DNA of 64,000 nucleotides from Trichoplusia ni (taxonomy: Eukaryota; Arthropoda; Insecta; Lepidoptera; Noctuidae): contig NC_039490.1 in the NCBI RefSeq assembly GCF_003590095.1, forward strand, positions 2,559,834 through 2,623,833, written 5' to 3'. Positions 47,581 through 60,100 of the stretch are shown one piece after another. The number at the start of each line of letters is the position of its first letter. The first letter of the stretch is position 1. Both the position numbers and the translations under genes were made by a program. The notes below the pieces were generated by a model. That model searched no databases and was not told where the DNA came from. It worked only from the letters and a program-made list of their open reading frames with translations.

Positions 47581-47943
47581 GAAATCAGTTCGTTACTGCG
47601 GATTCTTTTTAAAATAAACGTATACATAGATTAGATTCCAAGCTCAGAGCGAAAGTGTAAAGAAATATAGACGGAACTCAGTTGCCATGGTTACCAATTA
47701 CTGTCTACCTAAAGGTCGCGATAATGATTACCCTACAACACCATGATTTGCAAATGTTAAGAACACATTCACCTTACTTTCACAGTTAAAATTGTTACCG
47801 GACTATACCAAGTTAGTTATGAAAAGGAAAAATGCAAAATACGTTTTCAAAAGTTTTGAAACCTGACTGATGAACTTTTTTTTAGTCAAATACCTTGTTT
47901 TAGTATTTATTTTATGGTTTTGATAAAGTATTGTTACATCTAT

Positions 47944-48323
47944 ACACCGTGATTTTTTAGTCGTCTTACAAAACCGCAGTTCATGTATCCAATGACTAGA
48001 ACACGTACATGATAAAAGATAGGTATTTATGAGATTAAAAAAAAAATGCAATTTTTATTCAATATTATGATGCAATTCGTAGTTTTTTAGAAACAGCTCT
48101 GTTGCGAGCGCGGTCCGAGCCTTGTAACAATGGTGAGGAGGGCGGGCGGCGGCGTTTTTATAATTTTTAAGAGTATATTTCAGATTTCTCTTGTATAATT
48201 TTTTTTTCATACTTATTATCTTAGTTGATGATAAAAAAATAATAATCGCGCCTAGGGGTATTTTACGTCGGATAGGTACATGAACTGGGCTGCTTTTGTA
48301 AGACGACTAAAAAATCACCGTGT
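47944..48323. mobile_element. TIR DNA element (MITE), about 380 bp
   Basis: The left end CACCGTGATTTTTTAGTCGT followed by CTTACAAAA (from 47945) is matched by its reverse complement at the right end (to 48322). The similarity continues for roughly 45 bp through AGTTCATGTA. The interior has a CpG-rich patch (48105-48160). A target duplication is not clear, so the superfamily is unassigned. Confidence 0.7.
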
Positions 48324-48949
48324 TTACGTATTTATTTGGAAATAAGAATACGAATTTATTGAGAAAGGCTATATGCTATTTACCATCACGCTATCTAAGT
48401 ATCTATAACAAAAATGGGAGAATAATCACTTCTGTGAATACACTGCGTCAATAAAAGTCATGTAAAAATCTGTAGGACGGAATTGTTCTCCACAAAAAGG
48501 TTTTAAAAGAGTCTACTACGGCATTTCTAACTGTTACCTGACTATAACCAATTTTATTCAAATTAATGTTGTTGTATAGCTCCTAGCTGTTGCTGTTGTG
48601 TAGCAGCTATTAAATATATTTTATAAAGGAATAAAACTTTATTGATAATAAATAAAAAAGTACCTAATTAAAGTTCACCGTTGGAAATTAATAAAAAACA
48701 TCGTTCTCCTTAAATTATTTCATTCCATGTATTTTACTTAAATATTACTAACTAACAAAACTCACTAGAACTTGTTTCCATGAAATGTTACAAAAACCGC
48801 GTTCATATCTGTTGGACCTACATTGTTTTGTATTACAATTCAACAACAAAAGAAATCCAAATACATTGCCGTCTCAGCAGTAAAATCCAAAATATGAGAT
48901 TAAAACTTTAGAATATAAACCGCAATGTATGTTAAACATGTGTATTGAG

Positions 48950-49247
48950 TACGAAAGCTCGCGATACAGTTTTCGACCTGCGTTGACCGATGCGCGGGGG
49001 AACGAACGCAACGACTTCGGCTCAGTCAGTCAGTCATCGTCTCCAACGGACCGAAGGCACACGTCCGTTCAGCCGCACGGAGTTAAAATTTCGAACTTCG
49101 ATTCGAATGCAGAACGCGTGCGGATTTTTGCCCCGAGAAAGTGACTCGTGAAAAAAAAACCGGTGTTGCTATTATAAAAAATTCGAAAGTTGAAAGGATA
49201 TTTTTTTGGTCAGTTTTTGTGATACACGTTACGTCGTCTCCCTTACG
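48950..49247 (+). promoter_or_regulatory. Promoter and non-coding first exon of an unidentified gene
   Basis: The block is CpG-rich and contains three overlapping TCAGT initiator words (49022-49034). A downstream segment then ends at TTACG|GTGAGT (intron from 49248), the strongest splice donor in the window. A 71-codon + frame across the block has no recognisable protein and is probably incidental. If this is a first exon, transcription runs to the right. No second exon is evident up to 64000, so the first intron would be long. The gene's identity cannot be told from this. Confidence 0.5.
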
Positions 49248-51581
49248 GTGAGTCTAAATATGAAAATCGTTTTTTTTTATATTTATTTCTAAATAAGAAT
49301 TTAATTAAGTACATAATGTGAATTAATTCTTAACATTATATCACGTGATGGCGTGCGATTAACTAATGACATTGAAGTAGTTTCATTTTCTTTTGCTTGT
49401 TGAAGATGTATTGATACAATGACATTTAAAATTACAAATCTCGAGCGAATCGCAACGTTCACGTGAGAATTACGTCTACGTAATTATCTATAATCACGTT
49501 ACAAACGAAAATAATAATGATTTATAAAAATCGACATCGAAATCTGTGCAAATAATCTGTAAATCTGTGTATAGTCTAAGATAAACACAATTAATATGCA
49601 TTGAAAATTATAAAACGCAATGTTTTTGTTAGAATTAACTACAGTAGGTAATAATTAATTTATATACTCTTCATGAATTAATATTCTCTTGCGATAACTT
49701 CTTTATCGGTCATTCAAATATATAAAAAAGATTGGATACTTTAATATTTCTTATTGTTGTTTCCGAACTTTTATGCGCGTGCGCAGATTTGTCCGCTCTT
49801 AGCAAAAGACATCAACGAACGCCGAATATTTTAATCCACTGCATCATACACATACATTGACATATTGAAATTATGCATATTTATTGAATAGCACAATATC
49901 TGGAATTATATTTAAATTCCAATATTCAGTAACCTGCTTATGTTACTAAACATTTTTGGGGTTTTCTGACGTCAAAAAAAATCAAATGCCGACAAACATT
50001 TTACAAAAAATTAATTTTCCTTAAAATACAGACAATTTTTCTTCCGTTTTTTTAGGGCATGAAGTATCAAAAGTACGGTTATAGACTGATTCGTTCAACT
50101 AATTTCAGCTTAAAGATTACCCAACATTTATTAAAAAATAACAGCTTTGTAAGCATTCAATTAGAATGTTATGTTTATATACCAGTTTTCAGAACGAGTC
50201 AGTAATAGATCAGTTTTGTTAGACTTTATAGACTTAATAATTCTAGTTGTTACGTTAGCCGATGCTAGTTATAATAGTTGACTGCATTCATAACGATTTT
50301 CTTTATATAAACACATGAGGAAATTCCTTTGGATCGCGCGTCAGTAATATACACGCAATGAATTCGTTTGCATTTTTGGCGTAATATATTGAATGAATAT
50401 TTTGGTATTGATTTTATTTTTATTGTGGTTTTTTTTTTGTGGAATTTATTGATGTTTGTGTTTGTTGACCGATTTTGTTTTCGTTGCCTATAGAACTTGT
50501 TGTTAATTTAGATTTCATAAGGTGAAATATTTTTAAATAGATTTAGTGGGTAGATAACAAAGTCATTAAAGACAGACTCGTGTTTGAATAAGAAATGGTA
50601 ATTGTGATCATTGTTTAAATAATTTAATTTAAATATTACTTTCAAAGCACTTTAGTTGCCCTTATTCGCTAAGTAAATAGATCACGTATAAGTTTTAAAA
50701 TTAATTTGTTGATGTTTAAATAAAATGTTGCATAACATTGATTTTTAATTAAAAGATCTAGTTATGCTGAATTTTTATATTGCACAGCTTTCACAATTCT
50801 TTATCTTGAAATAATCAATTAAGTAACAAAACAAAATATATTATTATATAAAATACATCTATCTCATATTATATCCTAGATCCTTTAAACCAGTACGTAA
50901 TATAATAAGCGCTAACGCTGACAAATCGCTCAAATATTCTGAAATGACAAGACACATGACTTGTCAAAGTTGAATGTCATGTGTCATTAGAAGTCATTCG
51001 TCCTTCTGAGGGTCTAACCATCGTTTTCAGACAATTTTACTATAACAAACAATTTTACCATTACCCATATTACAATGCGTTTGATTTCGCAACGTGCACA
51101 GTTTTATAATCTTTACAATACTAAAACGAGCTCCCACAATCATCTAGTTTGCAAAAAAAAACATCTGACAACTATTGTTCAGTCACTTCTTTGAAAACAA
51201 TCATTTTCTATGAGTTGTTAATAATAATAAATGATTGTAGATAACACCTTGTGACATCTTAATTAGGTTCATATTTGCATGACCACGTTTTTGCAATATA
51301 ATTGTTAATTTATTTGTTCAGAGGAAATGGATAGTTGCCTATCACGCGAAGAATTTTTGCTTTTCAGTGACCAGAATTTTAAAGTGTTTCCAGTAATTTT
51401 GTTCTGTTAAGAACATTATTATAATAATAATAAAATTGCATATTAAATATTATCTTCATTTTGTTATTTGACCTTTTTCGTATAGTTTTTAAGTAGCTCC
51501 GTGGCTACCAATAATTCAAACTAATTTTAATATCAGTATTCAATTTATTAAAGTTTCTTCTTCGATACAAAATATACATCA
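49248..51581. other. Plain sequence, possibly first intron
   Basis: AT-rich with no family repeats recognised. TGACGTCA occurs at 49967-49974, and a 10-bp inverted repeat GACACATGAC/GTCATGTGTC lies near 50950-50985. Confidence 0.4.
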
Positions 51582-51589
51582 ACATCTAG

Positions 51590-52138
51590 CAGCGTTGTTC
51601 TTGATACGGTAATTGCCGTAATATACGGCATTTAGGTATCTTAGGCATCAAAAATACGGTATACGGCAGCTATTTTATTACCGTATTAAAATATACGGAA
51701 ATTGACAAAAGTAAACAAATATATATGTATATTGCGTAAAATGGAACGCACCAACTTGTCTGCACCAAAGATAAAGTAGAAACGTCACGAAATGAAACGT
51801 CAAGAGTATTCTTATTCAACCAGATTCAACCTTAACTCTGAGAAAATAGTGTCTAAATCTAAAATATTTAGTTCCTCATTGTGCCGCGCGAACTCTTTCC
51901 GGGTTGATACGTCAGAATCAGAAGTACTAGAAACGATTCAAAACCTATATGGTGAGGAATAAAATAATTATTTTACAACTAGTACAATCAAACTTGACAT
52001 TTGACATCATATTTTTTTTAATATAAACCTTTTAAATAAAAATTTTGTACAATACGGCAGTTTTCTTAGATTTCCCTAAAAATCCGGTAATTTTAGAATT
52101 AAAATACGGCAACCCTAAATTTGTCAGGAACAACACTG
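51590..52138. mobile_element. hAT-type MITE with 8-bp duplication
   Basis: The ends CAGCGTTGTTCTTGA (51590-) and TCAGGAACAACACTG (-52138) are imperfect inverted repeats of the CAGTGTTG type. They are flanked by identical ACATCTAG octamers (51582-51589 and 52139-52146), which contain the TCTAG core typical of hAT target sites. Subterminal regions hold many ATACGG/CCGTAT words. It has no transposase, so it would be mobilised in trans. Confidence 0.85.
51792..51962 (+). CDS. Small open frame inside the hAT MITE (56 codons)
   Basis: ATG 51792 to TAA 51962. The frame is open from a TAG just upstream, and the peptide begins MKRQEYSYSTRFNLNSEKIV and ends SESEVLETIQNLYGEE. The composition is protein-like and more GC-rich than the rest of the element. 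It may be a remnant of transposase or captured exon sequence; I do not recognise it. It may equally be chance. Confidence 0.2.
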   Translation: MKRQEYSYSTRFNLNSEKIVSKSKIFSSSLCRANSFRVDTSESEVLETIQNLYGEE

Positions 52139-53039
52139 ACATCTAGTAACGGCTCACGCTTGACACTTTTCGTATTTCTCCGCACATGGAAATTAATTTT
52201 CATAAACTAGCCATCGACTTTTGATGTATAGTTTATTCATGCTAAGCAGGCATTGAAGTGCTAATGTGGACCAAAGCATTCCACACGCGATAACATACAA
52301 TACAACTTGCATATTCCCGGCGCAAAATTGTATTGTTTGCAAACCAAGGCTGAGTCAGCACTGAGTGTTTTGAATTCGCCCCATAATTACACGTTAATGT
52401 ATTGCGAACAATTTTCGTTTGCCGTGGTAAATGTTTTATGTGGTAGCTTTCTAAAGGAGTGTGGTTACGGAAGCGAATGCGCGGAATGGCTCGCGTCCGA
52501 CGTAATGTTGTGTATGAATTAAAGTCGGACGTCGACTTGTTGATAACATTTTCTTTGCGAAAATGAGAAATAAATTCTAATATTTCTTTTGCGAAGAAAA
52601 TTAAAGAAGAGACATTAGTTTCCTCTAAATCTGTCGAGGCTGGAAGAGTCTAAAGTGTTTTTTTTTTGTTAGTACTGTCAGTTCCTCTTTTATTGTTATT
52701 GTAAAATTTAAACTTGTTGTGGTTCTGTACTAAAAAGGCAATCTTGGTGTAACTCTTCAAAACTAAGTTATCATCCATGAGCAATTCATAGAATTAACAG
52801 ACTCAGGTTGCCACGAAATTGGTAGCTTTCATTAACTGGTTTTACTGCATAGTGCAAAACAAGAACCAAGCTTATAAGCAATTAATATACCCCTTGGAAG
52901 TATATAAACAACCTGTAATCGGTCCAATTATGAGTCTCTTCCTAACTTATTTAATGGAAATTCTAGTGAAGTTAGATGGTTATTTATTCCTGTTAATATG
53001 GTCTTACGTCGAAATATGTTGAAGCTGTCGTATGTCGAT

Positions 53040-53366
53040 AGCCTTGTGGTAAAACTGCAGGACTGACAAGTTAGAGGTCTCGAGTTCGATACCAAGGCAC
53101 GCACCGAGTTTTTAAATGTTGTGTGTATTTTAGAAATATATGTCACAGTTTCCGTGTTCCTGAAGGCACGTAAAATTGAGGGTTCTGTGCCTTCTCTCTC
53201 TCCGGTCCTGTCGGATTGCCGTCCCATCGGGCATTGAGAGTAAGGGAACAAAAAGGACCCATGTTGTTGCACACGCTTCTGCACTACATGTCTCTAGCAG
53301 CTGCTTGGTATCTTTCGACACTGGCCTTCGCGGCCGCAGAAGAAAATCCCTCATGATGTTATATTA
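53040..53366 (+). mobile_element. tRNA-derived SINE (family 3)
   Basis: GATAGCCTTGTGGTAAAACT (A box) and GAGTTCGATACC (B box) head a GC-richer body with CTCTCTCCGGTCCTGTCGGA and TTGCCGTCCCATCGGGC, ending near AAATCCCTCATGATGTTATA. The body is unlike families 1 and 2. The open frames crossing it on both strands are incidental. Confidence 0.7.
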
Positions 53367-53505
53367 AAATTTCGGAGACTCACATGTAATTTCGGGACTC
53401 GGAGTTTATTACATTACAAAGTCGTATGCAAGATCAACACATATCTATTTGTATCTACTTTACAATTGATAATGACAGCTAAAGGACGATATTTTACTGC
53501 AAGTA

Positions 53506-53622
53506 TTTAAATAATGCAATGATTTACTCTCAGTATTTTTCGGGAGTGTCGGACAAGTTTCGGACCCAACCGGAGTCCTTAATCATCAGGTGAGTCGAAA
53601 TGGTCCCGAAACTTATCATACA
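53506..53622 (-). repeat. Decayed copy of the large inverted-repeat element
   Basis: The minus strand reads GATTAAGGACTCCGGTTGGG followed by TCCGAAACTTGTCCGACACT, matching 47250-47300. A partial GTCCCGAAACTTATC on the other side preserves some of the fold. Confidence 0.65.
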
Positions 53623-54815
53623 ATTTTACTGTGTCGTTCTTCAATGACTCTAAGCGATCTAAATGATATATCAACTTGGGTTCAGTATGTGACTTCGTCC
53701 CACACAAGTTTAAATGAAGCATGAAAGTGGGTTACTGTAACCATTTCTGTTGCATTGTAGGTTGTCTAGGAAGGTTTTGTTTATGTATAAATACTATGTA
53801 ATGAGCTCATTTAAATTCTCACGGAAAATAATGACCTATTGCCAGGCACGTGTAGATATAATTTTTGTTGTTTGGATATGCTTCGTTTTTTTACATAGTA
53901 ATTGGTGAAATTCTAATGTAATTGCAATTGTTTTCTTGTCTGTTCTTTTAGAACAAAGTCACGTTTAAAAGCCATTACTTATGCCTATTACTACTTTATA
54001 ATCTGGTTTAGTTTCGGGCAATAAGAAACCTTCAAAAACAATAGAAAATGTTGGATATTAGCCAGATATGTAGTCATTTATTAAGGCAAATAAATAATAG
54101 TTTATTTATCGTTTTCAATATGCCCATTATGTTTGAGAAAATTGGGCTATTTAATTTATAAAACCTAAATGACAATAATATTGTGCAATAAATATTCATA
54201 ACACAGCCTCACTATAATTTTTCATTTAACCCAACTTCTTGACTCAGTTTATCTCTCTCACGAAATCTGAAATATAACAATAATTAGGTGACCATTGAAT
54301 AAAAGATTAGGCGTATTTGACCTTGACTTCTGCTTACAACATTACTTTGCAATAAGGATGTAGATAATGATTCAAATTAACTCAAATTGCAGGACTTTTT
54401 GTTGATAATCATAGAGTATGATCAGATAAGACTCAAAAAATATTTTGCGAACTTTTGATTGCTTTAAGTTTTGCAGATTGAGATACTTAAGTTTAAAATG
54501 TTTTAAAACATCGCGACCCTACAATGGAATTGTGATAAATGCTTAAATCTTCCTAGATGAAAACATGCCTATACCATGGCCTGTCCATCAGTGGGACAAC
54601 TAAAAGCTAGGATTATTCGACTACGTCAAAAACACTAAGTTTACAGATCGTATGTCATTACTACAGACGCGCAATTATGATTTATTTTGAAGGTTTCATA
54701 GGATTAATGTTTACTATGAGAGTGTACTCCCGAATAACGTATAAATACTTTTTGCTCTACCTTCCTACAACATAGGTACCTAATAAATGTTTTCTATCTA
54801 CACTCAGTACATACA

Positions 54816-55084
54816 TCTATACTCTATATACTAATATATAAAGCTGTAGAGTTTGTTTGTTTGTTTGTTTGAACGCGCTAATCTCAGGAACTACTGGTCC
54901 AAATTGAAAAATTATTTTTGTGTTGAATAGACCATTCATCGAGAAAGGCTTTAGGCTATAAACCATCACGCTGCGACTAATAGGAGCGAAGATAGGTACA
55001 ATGGAAAATGTGAAAAAACAGGGCAGGTATAAATCATAACTTATATTTTCTACCGACGGGAACGAAGTCGCGGGCAACAGCTAG
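54816..55084 (+). mobile_element. Non-autonomous Helitron, Lep1-type main subfamily
   Basis: It runs A|TCTATACTCTATATACTAAT to CGCGGGCAACAGCTAG|T. It is very close to the copy at 45795-46054. Confidence 0.85.
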
Positions 55085-55401
55085 TCTTTAATATAACACA
55101 ACCCATTCAATACTAATATCGATTGTCATGCCCATGCATCGATAAATAAAAAAATATCTGTATCATGAACAATGTAATCTAATATTAGCACAATTTATAT
55201 TGTTTAGTGATTCCAAAGAAATGCTTGAAAGTAAATAGTATGAAGCGTGAAGTTATAAATTATAATCGTAATATCAAAAACGTTTGAATAGAACAATATC
55301 CAATATACAAGATGGATATAAAGTTATAAACGCAGGCAAGGTACTTATTTTATTTTGCAACATTATGTTATGAATCTTTGTACTTTATTATATTGCAAAA
55401 G

Positions 55402-55495
55402 TGAATCGAACACAGTTTAAGGCACGCTTGACGTAATTGGCCCATAGATGGGTCACCATCTTTGTCACCATCACCTTTGAAATAACGAATTCCAA
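55402..55495 (+). mobile_element. 5S rRNA-derived SINE, 5' fragment
   Basis: GAATCGAACACAGTTTAAGG and then TTGGCCCATAGATGGGTCAC-CATC resemble the 5S-like head of the copy at 19.5 kb, here on the plus strand. The body is missing. Confidence 0.5.
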
Positions 55496-56950
55496 AAATC
55501 AAATAGTTTTTTAGTTTATGGAAACTCACAACTAAATGTTACTTTTCTTTTCGAGTTTAACCGGCATCGCCATGATATTGTCAATTTCTTTTTATGACGT
55601 TGTATATAAATAGTTTTTGGCATATTTTCAGTCGAAAAAGAAATGCCAAGTTTTGAAAATGCTGACAAACATACTGAAAAGTGGTCGTGATCAATGCTCA
55701 AACCTTCCCTAGATGTTAAGCAGGTCATTTCAGGCTTATATTATTAATTTAAAAGCTGAATTACCCATGCATATATTGTCCTTTTAAAAATAAATCTGCT
55801 GTGTTGACCTTACAGTCAAGACATTCAATCGATCAATACAATAACATAATATTATGTAATTTGCTGTTATAGGCTTTTTTTATTGATTTTCCAATATACT
55901 TTATTTTCCCCTCACGTTTGCAGTTAAAAGCAATAAGGAAATAGATTAACTTTAATTTTAAATTAAACTTACCGTGTTATTACCGTACTTACCGTATTAT
56001 CTGACAATAGTATTTATACAATTCATAATTAAGTTGTATTTATTTTGCTAAAAGTGTTATCTAATATTGACATTTCTTGTATCTCTCACTCCTACTAGAT
56101 TTTAGGTATAACATCTTTTTTGTTTTTAATTTGCATTATTTTTCAATGTGCCTGTGGTGAAAAAGTTTATAAAATAGCTTTAAATTTAGGTTCGTATTGG
56201 ATTTTTTTAACTAACTTCAAAATGAACGCATACTTCACTCAGCACGTAGCACACATTATATATAATATTTTTTTATGTTTTTTCGAAGTCTATTTAACTT
56301 TACGATAAAAATAATACATTAAAAAAAAGGTTTATTGCTGCAATTTCCGACATTCAAGAAGATAGCAAAAAAGGGCAAAAGGCTATGCAATACAAATTTT
56401 TCTAAATGTTTATTGCTTATTATGCTAAAGAAAGTGTAAAATAACAAGGTATTCGTTAAATGAATGATAGGTGTTATCATTCGTTTCCTAGAAATTGACA
56501 TTCTCAATGAAAGCTATTGAAACCGGTCAATCTAGGAAAGGAGTGAAACCGTTTATAAGGAGAATAATGATTGGTACCTGTACCATGAGCTATTGAGCAA
56601 CTACTCAGCAGGACAGATGCCATTGTGTGAGCGAGACGGCGATAATCTACGTGTAGCGGTGTCTCGCTTACACCTACCACATTTCAACTTCAAGTGATTA
56701 TAGTAAGCGCATTTAGGAAGTTTGTCTACGCTTATTATTACATGTTTAACACGTTGTTTGTCGCAACAATGTTAATTTAATTTGATTTATAGTTTCCTAG
56801 CAAGTGACAAGAGTCATTGACCGTGAAAATTGAAAAGTTGAGAAAAATGATTGAGACATAGCCGTATAGGAATGCGTGGATGAAGTAATATGGTCACTTG
56901 ACAACAAACACAGAAAACACACGTTTAATGTTACCTATCTGCTCCTAACA
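55496..56950. other. Plain sequence
   Basis: AT-rich. A short GC-richer patch at 56620-56690 (GTGAGCGAGACGGCG, then GTGTCTCGCTTACACC) resembles words seen in the 29.1-kb promoter-like block. No gene is evident. Confidence 0.35.
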
Positions 56951-56956
56951 GTAAGA

Positions 56957-57138
56957 TTGGCCGATAGCCGAATGGTACAGGTCACCACACCGAATCCACT
57001 GTACGCTACGATCCTTGAGTTCGATCCCAGCATAGGACAAGCATTTGTATGATCCGTGAAAGTTTGTCCTAAGTCTGGGTATTTTTGTGAATGTGACTTC
57101 AATGTTTGGTACATTTCCTGCGACACAAGGATTAAATT
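56957..57138 (+). mobile_element. tRNA-derived SINE (family 1)
   Basis: The A box TAGCCGAATGG and B box GAGTTCGATCCC (57017-57028) precede GCATAGGACAAGCATTTGTA, TGATCCGTGAAAGTTTGTCC and TCTGGGTATTTTTGTG, the shared body. Confidence 0.75.
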
Positions 57139-60100
57139 TCTTTATACGGGGGTCGTTTTTATTAAAAAAAAGGGACAAAATAATATCCAGTACGAAAATA
57201 AGCTTTTGCTTACTCGTTGGATAACAAAGTGGATATCATTTGAATTGCTTTCACTCATGCTATTCATTGTAACTGCGGAACGAATGCGATTTGATTTGGT
57301 TTTAGACTAATTTTATTACCTTTCATGACAGTTTTGGATTGAATAACATTTGTAACTACATTTGGTAGTACCTACTTAAGTACTAAGACTTATATATATT
57401 TAATTCTGTTAAGGTTTCTCTACCTCCAAAGTTCGCTTTTTATACACCGTAAATAAACAACGCTTATTTCTCCGCAACAGTTTTCGCCCAATCCTCATGA
57501 AATACCGCGTGAACTATTTAAAACTAAAGGCAATAATTAGCAGTTGATTAATTTTTATTGCATTTAATGAATTTTTTGATGAAGTGAAACGTTTCAATGT
57601 ATATTAAATTATTGACAACTAATTAGTCTAATAAATTATTTATGTGGGCAGCTGTTTCATTTTTATCTAACTCATTTGAATAGTATAATTTTGAGTAGCA
57701 CAACAATATGTATGCAAAGTGTTGCAACAGAGATATCTTGTCTATGACTGACATCAAACCGTCATTAGAGATGTTCAACGTCAGTCATCTTTATCAGTCC
57801 GTTGGTGAATGCTAATTGGGATGTTTTGAAAGCCCTGCTGGCACTGGTCGACAACCGCTCATACATAACCGGGTTGGAATAGGGTTATCACACAATATTA
57901 AATTACTTAGTAAAATATTTAGAATTTAAGGAATAAGTGTCTAAAAACGAAAACAAAGTTTAAATCCGCAAATTGAGTTATTTTGATTATACTGGGCTGG
58001 GCTTTACTAAATAAAATATTTTTGTGCTGAGCTTTGCAAAGATACGTTGCATAGTACAAATATTGATTAATTCAGTATCTTGTAGATAATGAATTTGTAA
58101 ACGAAAACAAACCTTTTAGTTCAATGATTTATAATGATTCTTTATTTTCATTAACTAATTCTTCGAATGTAAGTGAAGTCATAACTTTCTCATAAATTAA
58201 GTTTTGTGCTGATTTCTTATAATTTGAGCGTTGCCTTTATTAAGTAAACATTCTACAAACGAATGATCACGGATTAAAACCGCAGTGTTGCGGTTTCAGT
58301 ACCATCTCTCTGCTAACAGTTTCCGCATTCTTTGTACCAACTCGTTTAATTTGGTACTTTTTAAGTTTATTTTTTTGCTTTTGAAGTTATTGGAATACTC
58401 ATCTATGAAATGTTACGATTTGTGCTAAACGTGTTATCTTTCCAGCCTGTATTAAACAAATACCTAAGTTAAATTTTATTACTTAACAAATCTGAACGTT
58501 ACAAACATACATACAGGTGAAGTTAATAAAAGCGTAGTAAAAAGACATAGAATGAGGTTTTGTGTGACAGCCCTGCATCGTGCACGATATTGCCAATGTC
58601 CGCGCACGCATCATTGCGCCGTCTAATGAAAGTCGTTGCGCCGGATTCCGAACCCAAGCCACTCTTTTGGATGCAATATCGACTACACTTCGCTCCAGGC
58701 TTTCCTGCATATAACGAGTTTTGATAAGTTTAAACTAGAAACTTTTCGTAAAACAACAAAATGTTTTAAGTACTTGAAATTTATGAAATATTGATTAATT
58801 TAGTTAGATAAATAACATAAAAACTGCAATTTTTTTCTTTGTTGCTATTTACGTAAGTATTTCGATGTGAAGAGGAAATGTGGTAGGTACTTCATTATTG
58901 CCAATCGAATGTACAATCTTAAGTTCATGCCAGGGTCATCGTGTAAGCGCTAGTACAATCGACGACAAAATAAATAATGTATAAGAAAAAAATAAGTATG
59001 TGTACTGTAATATGTACGCCCAAAAAGCTTAAAGCTTTTAAAAATCTGATTACTGGACTTTTTGCAATTATACATTTTTCTACTCTATGTAAGATCCAAC
59101 AGTTGTTTACAAAAACATAGGGTCTTCTCTTCCCATACACGTCTGTCTGTAACACACATTTGACAAAATCGCATCACCTTCACCGATGATGAGCCTCCTC
59201 CGGCATCCGGGAGGTGACATGCGGATCTGTCAAAAAAAAATTTTTTTTTCAAAAATTTTACCTGAAGAAAATTGGTTTTTACACAAGCCACGTATAACAA
59301 CTTTTGTAGTTACTTGTACGAATACTCATCATCAGAACCTTGAGACTACCTTTTAAATTGTTCATTGCCACTTTCACGGGCGGTCAAAGCTCCATGCCCT
59401 CTGGATACAATCTCGCATCGACAGGTTAACTTTGACAGCTCATGTCAAACATTTACCGACATGTTTTAATTGGGAACAAGTAGTTTAATTTATGTTATAC
59501 TAAAAATTCAACTTGTTCACAAGCATTAATTATAGGGCGAGTTTATAAAAGAAGGTTGTAGCTGATTGCAATGTTTACCTTGGTAATGTCATTGCAAGTG
59601 TGGTCTAAAAAAAGTAAAGGCAACATTTACCTACTCTGGAATGTATTCCACTTTAGAAAATTATCCTAAGTGTTGAAAGATTATACTAAGTTAGACAATA
59701 TCTCGTCAGAATCAACATTACTTAGATAAAATCTATTGTTTCTAATTACTGTCTAACGCCATAGTTAAAAAGCGTAACGTCTGATAAACATGACATCGCC
59801 ACACAATCGTTAAGAGTGACAGCTGTCAGTTTGACATCTGTCATGTCGTCTTTTATAGATGAAGACCCATATACGTCCTTGTTTAATATACCACAGACTA
59901 TCAATCCTGTTTAAATTATGGCAATACCGAAAACATGAAATGATTAATGACGAAAAAGTAGTATTACAAAAAAAGTGAGATCACAGTTTCGTTATGATGT
60001 GATTTTAACTGGTAGGTTCTTGATACCAGCACGTACCTGTCAAGTTTTTATGCACCTTGTGTAATAGTATGGATTACATAACTGTATGAGATACTTCAAC

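Noticed and set aside
53130..53354. Open minus frames of 74-118 codons near 53 kb
   Set aside because: They cover the GC-richer body of a family 3 SINE.
54817..55077. Minus-strand frames MPATS(S/F)... over Helitrons (also at 45796, 19805, 31977)
   Set aside because: They are translations of non-autonomous Helitron ends; the similarity between copies reflects the DNA repeat, not a protein family.
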